A DNA stretch of 64,000 nucleotides from Apis mellifera. Lineage: Eukaryota > Arthropoda > Insecta > Hymenoptera > Apidae. This document shows, one piece after another, positions 61,706-64,000 of the stretch. Every line of letters begins with the position of its first letter. Within the stretch, counting starts at the first letter, position 1. Where the stretch lies: contig NC_037644.1 in the NCBI RefSeq assembly GCF_003254395.2, forward strand, positions 10,086,086 through 10,150,085, read 5' to 3'. The notes below the pieces were generated by a model, which was not told the DNA's origin, searched no databases, and saw only the letters and a list, made by a program, of their open reading frames with translations. The position numbers and the translations under genes are program-made.

Positions 61706-63050
61706 AAGCAGGAAAAATGGAAAGAAATATACGCGTTTCGATTTCTCAGCGAAATTAGAAGGGACGATAACTTTTTGGGAAATTTTTGAAAAAGATTCTT
61801 TAATGTAATTAAAGAAGAAGCTCTTCTCTTTGATCTTTCTAGAGTTGGTATACTCATTATAGTTATCTATAAAATGCGATATGTATTTGCTTTAAATATC
61901 GATCACATCTTATATTCTTGTTCGAACAGAAAATTTGTAGAATCGTGCCTGTAGCATAAGAAACGAATTCGCACGTAATATAAATCATTAAATTTTAATA
62001 TCACATCATATGTATTTGCACAGAATTCGTTTTCGTGATTTTACATTACACGCGATATTTTCGATGAAAAATCCACTACTGTTCTCTTACTTGCACGAAT
62101 AATAAATCTTGGCAATAATAATCCTCGATATATCGGAGGAAAAAGTGTAGGGGTTTGAATCATGGACGGAGTAGAAAGTCACACGTGTTCGAAGATTTCG
62201 AGCCTTTCCCTTATTTGCCAACAGAAAATTTCAATTCTCGACCGCACGCGGCGCTGCGGTAACTGCTATGCATACGCCACGCCGTGATAAGCCATTACTC
62301 GTGATAAGTATCGGATAAATGCGCAACACCATTTACCTATTCTATTATTGGCTCGGACGAAAATTGTATAATCCCAAGAATGGTGTAATATTTTTCAAAC
62401 CGTGTCCGTATATATCGTTTACCGCGTTTTAATATAAATAATAACACGATTTACAACGACAAGGATTTTTCGATGTTACCATCCTGAACGTAACTCGAAA
62501 CTGTAAAGTGCGTGATATACGAGAAATTGAAACGGACAACGTATACGGTGGGACGAAGTATAATAATCTCGAATGATCGTTGCGAATAATAATAACAATA
62601 TTTTTTAGCACGCGTAAATTGCAACGTATTATATGGTGTGAACGTAAAATAGTTTCGCCTTGATAAACTAAGAGTTAAGTATGATTGTAATATAAGAAAG
62701 TGTAACTGAAAATGGTTTACAAGGGAATGGTAATGGTATATTGAAATATCGGCGAGAAGTCAAAGGAGGCAAAAATTAGAAAGATTTACGTACGAGCAGA
62801 ATGAAAATTGCAATTCTAAATAAGAGAAAGTTGAATGCGAAGTGAATGAATTGAATCGAGTGATTTTCTAAAAAAAAAAAAAGAATTACTATTTCTATAA
62901 AAATTTAACATTATTTCTACAATTTTTCTAAATTAAAACAAAAGACAACCTGTCCTGTTTGAATTTTTTCGACATGCATTCACGAAATCGTAAATAATTC
63001 TTGAATAAAGATAATACCACGCGTAAAACGAAAGAATCTCAAGAATCTCG
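61706..63050. other. AT-rich DNA, nothing seen
   Basis: Low GC with a GC-richer patch at 62150-62340 and an A-tract at 62871-62882. No coding-like segment. Confidence 0.55.
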
Positions 63051-63760
63051 TTCCATACGAGGAACGCTTCACAATTAAACGATTCGATCCGATTCCCTCG
63101 GAATCACATCGATCGGTCCGGGAATTGAACGAGTAATGGCCTACCTCTTCTCTAAACACGCCATCTAATCGAGCAACGATCGATTCAAGTATTCACCTTA
63201 CAACGCTTTACCGTGGACGACAATTACTCCCGGTTCCCATTTCGCGAGGCGATTCATGATTCTCGGCACAATCGGAACGCACATCGGCAGAGAAAGCTCG
63301 TCGAAATCAAGTAGGTGGACACGTTAAGCCAGACTTCAGTCCAAGCCAGCGTGTAACAGCAGCTTTGGTCGTGAATCGACGCGAAGCTGATACGAGAGAT
63401 CACAGTATTCTCAAAGCTGCCCTTTCGAGGCTTCGCTTCGGGGAACGCATCGTCGCGTGTCCTCCGCCACCGATTCAACACCACCCTCGAGAAATCACCC
63501 CCTTCTGTCCTCGTCTGTTTGCTTGCCACTTGATCCTGCCATTCCTACTCTGGCTACTGTTCGTTTCGTCTCTTTCCCCGTAGCTTCGCCTCATGGCGAA
63601 CATCTTCTCGTGGAGTGAAGAAGGCATCGGTGAAGTACGTGTTTCCCGAGAGCTGCGTCAATATTGACGCATCCTCGGCGCGAGTCGGCAAACGCGCTTC
63701 TGAAATCCGCGACGACGCACTTCAATGACACCTGTCACAGTTTGGGGAAGGGGTGCGTGA
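63051..63760. other. CpG-rich block
   Basis: Mixed CpG-rich DNA with a 91-codon minus-strand frame (63254-63529) and a 72-codon plus-strand frame (63365-63583). Neither has a motif or clean splice sites. Could hold an exon or be regulatory. Confidence 0.3.
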
Positions 63761-64000
63761 AGTTTTAGGTTTCAGGATTTTTGGTAATTGCAGGGTGATA
63801 AAATAGGAAGATCTGGATAGTTATTCGCTATGATATTTATTTCTTATTCTAGAAGAAGTAAAAAAAATTAACTTTAAAAACGTAAAAAAGTTAACTTTGT
63901 TTCAACACGAATAACGAAAATCCCAAATTAATCGGTTTTTAAAAATTTTAAAATAATCACAAGATCGAATTCCTTCTTTGTTCCCCATTAAACTTAAGAA
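63761..64000. other. AT-rich DNA to window end
   Basis: No gene seen. Confidence 0.6.

Noticed and set aside
61372..61857. 161-codon minus-strand frame
   Set aside because: It includes translated (GA)n as an Arg/Glu run and has no domain or conserved start context.

Overview
The window looks like nuclear DNA from an insect, most likely an aculeate hymenopteran such as a honey bee or a close relative. This is inferred from four things: a short run of TTAGG-type telomeric pentamers at 526-556 (the ancestral insect telomere unit, kept in bees); a very AT-rich background broken by CpG-dense GC-rich islands; abundant microsatellites with almost no recognisable transposons; and no bacterial-style gene packing. 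No database search could be run, so the species is not proven.

There is no complete protein-coding gene here that I can recognise. Most open frames are short or low-complexity, or lie in GC-rich islands where stops are rare. The best coding candidate is a small internal exon at 15232-15358 (+), with a good acceptor and donor and a varied 42-residue reading. Weaker exon candidates on the same strand are at 29568-29641 and 54268-54391. The splice phases of these three are mutually compatible, so the simplest reading is that much of the window is introns of one large plus-strand gene. This is an inference, and the gene was not identified. RNA genes, CRISPR arrays and intact mobile elements were not seen.

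Layout: 1-15.2 kb is non-coding, with AT-rich plains, several CpG-rich islands and a tandem pair of a ~196-bp repeat (1621-2012). At 15.2 kb lies the candidate exon. From 16.3 to 17.6 kb there is a long pyrimidine-rich tract. From 18 to 31 kb there are alternating AT plains and CpG islands, one candidate small exon and a ~120-bp imperfect duplication at 30.3 kb. From 31 to 42 kb the pattern continues, with a strong GC island at 41.0-41.9 kb holding a G-quadruplex motif. At 42.8-43.6 kb a second dimer of the same ~200-bp repeat is followed by a 135-bp tandem duplication. At 49.2-50.9 kb there is a striking ~1.7 kb purine-rich minisatellite with a 10-bp unit, open in all frames and very rich in G-quadruplex motifs. 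From 51 to 64 kb there are more AT plains and islands, two long (TA)n tracts, a candidate terminal exon at 54.3 kb and a repeated hairpin at 61.67 kb.

Because no full genes are present, pathways cannot be described. The most noteworthy structures are the dispersed ~200-bp dimer family, the 10-bp G-rich minisatellite and the set of candidate exons.
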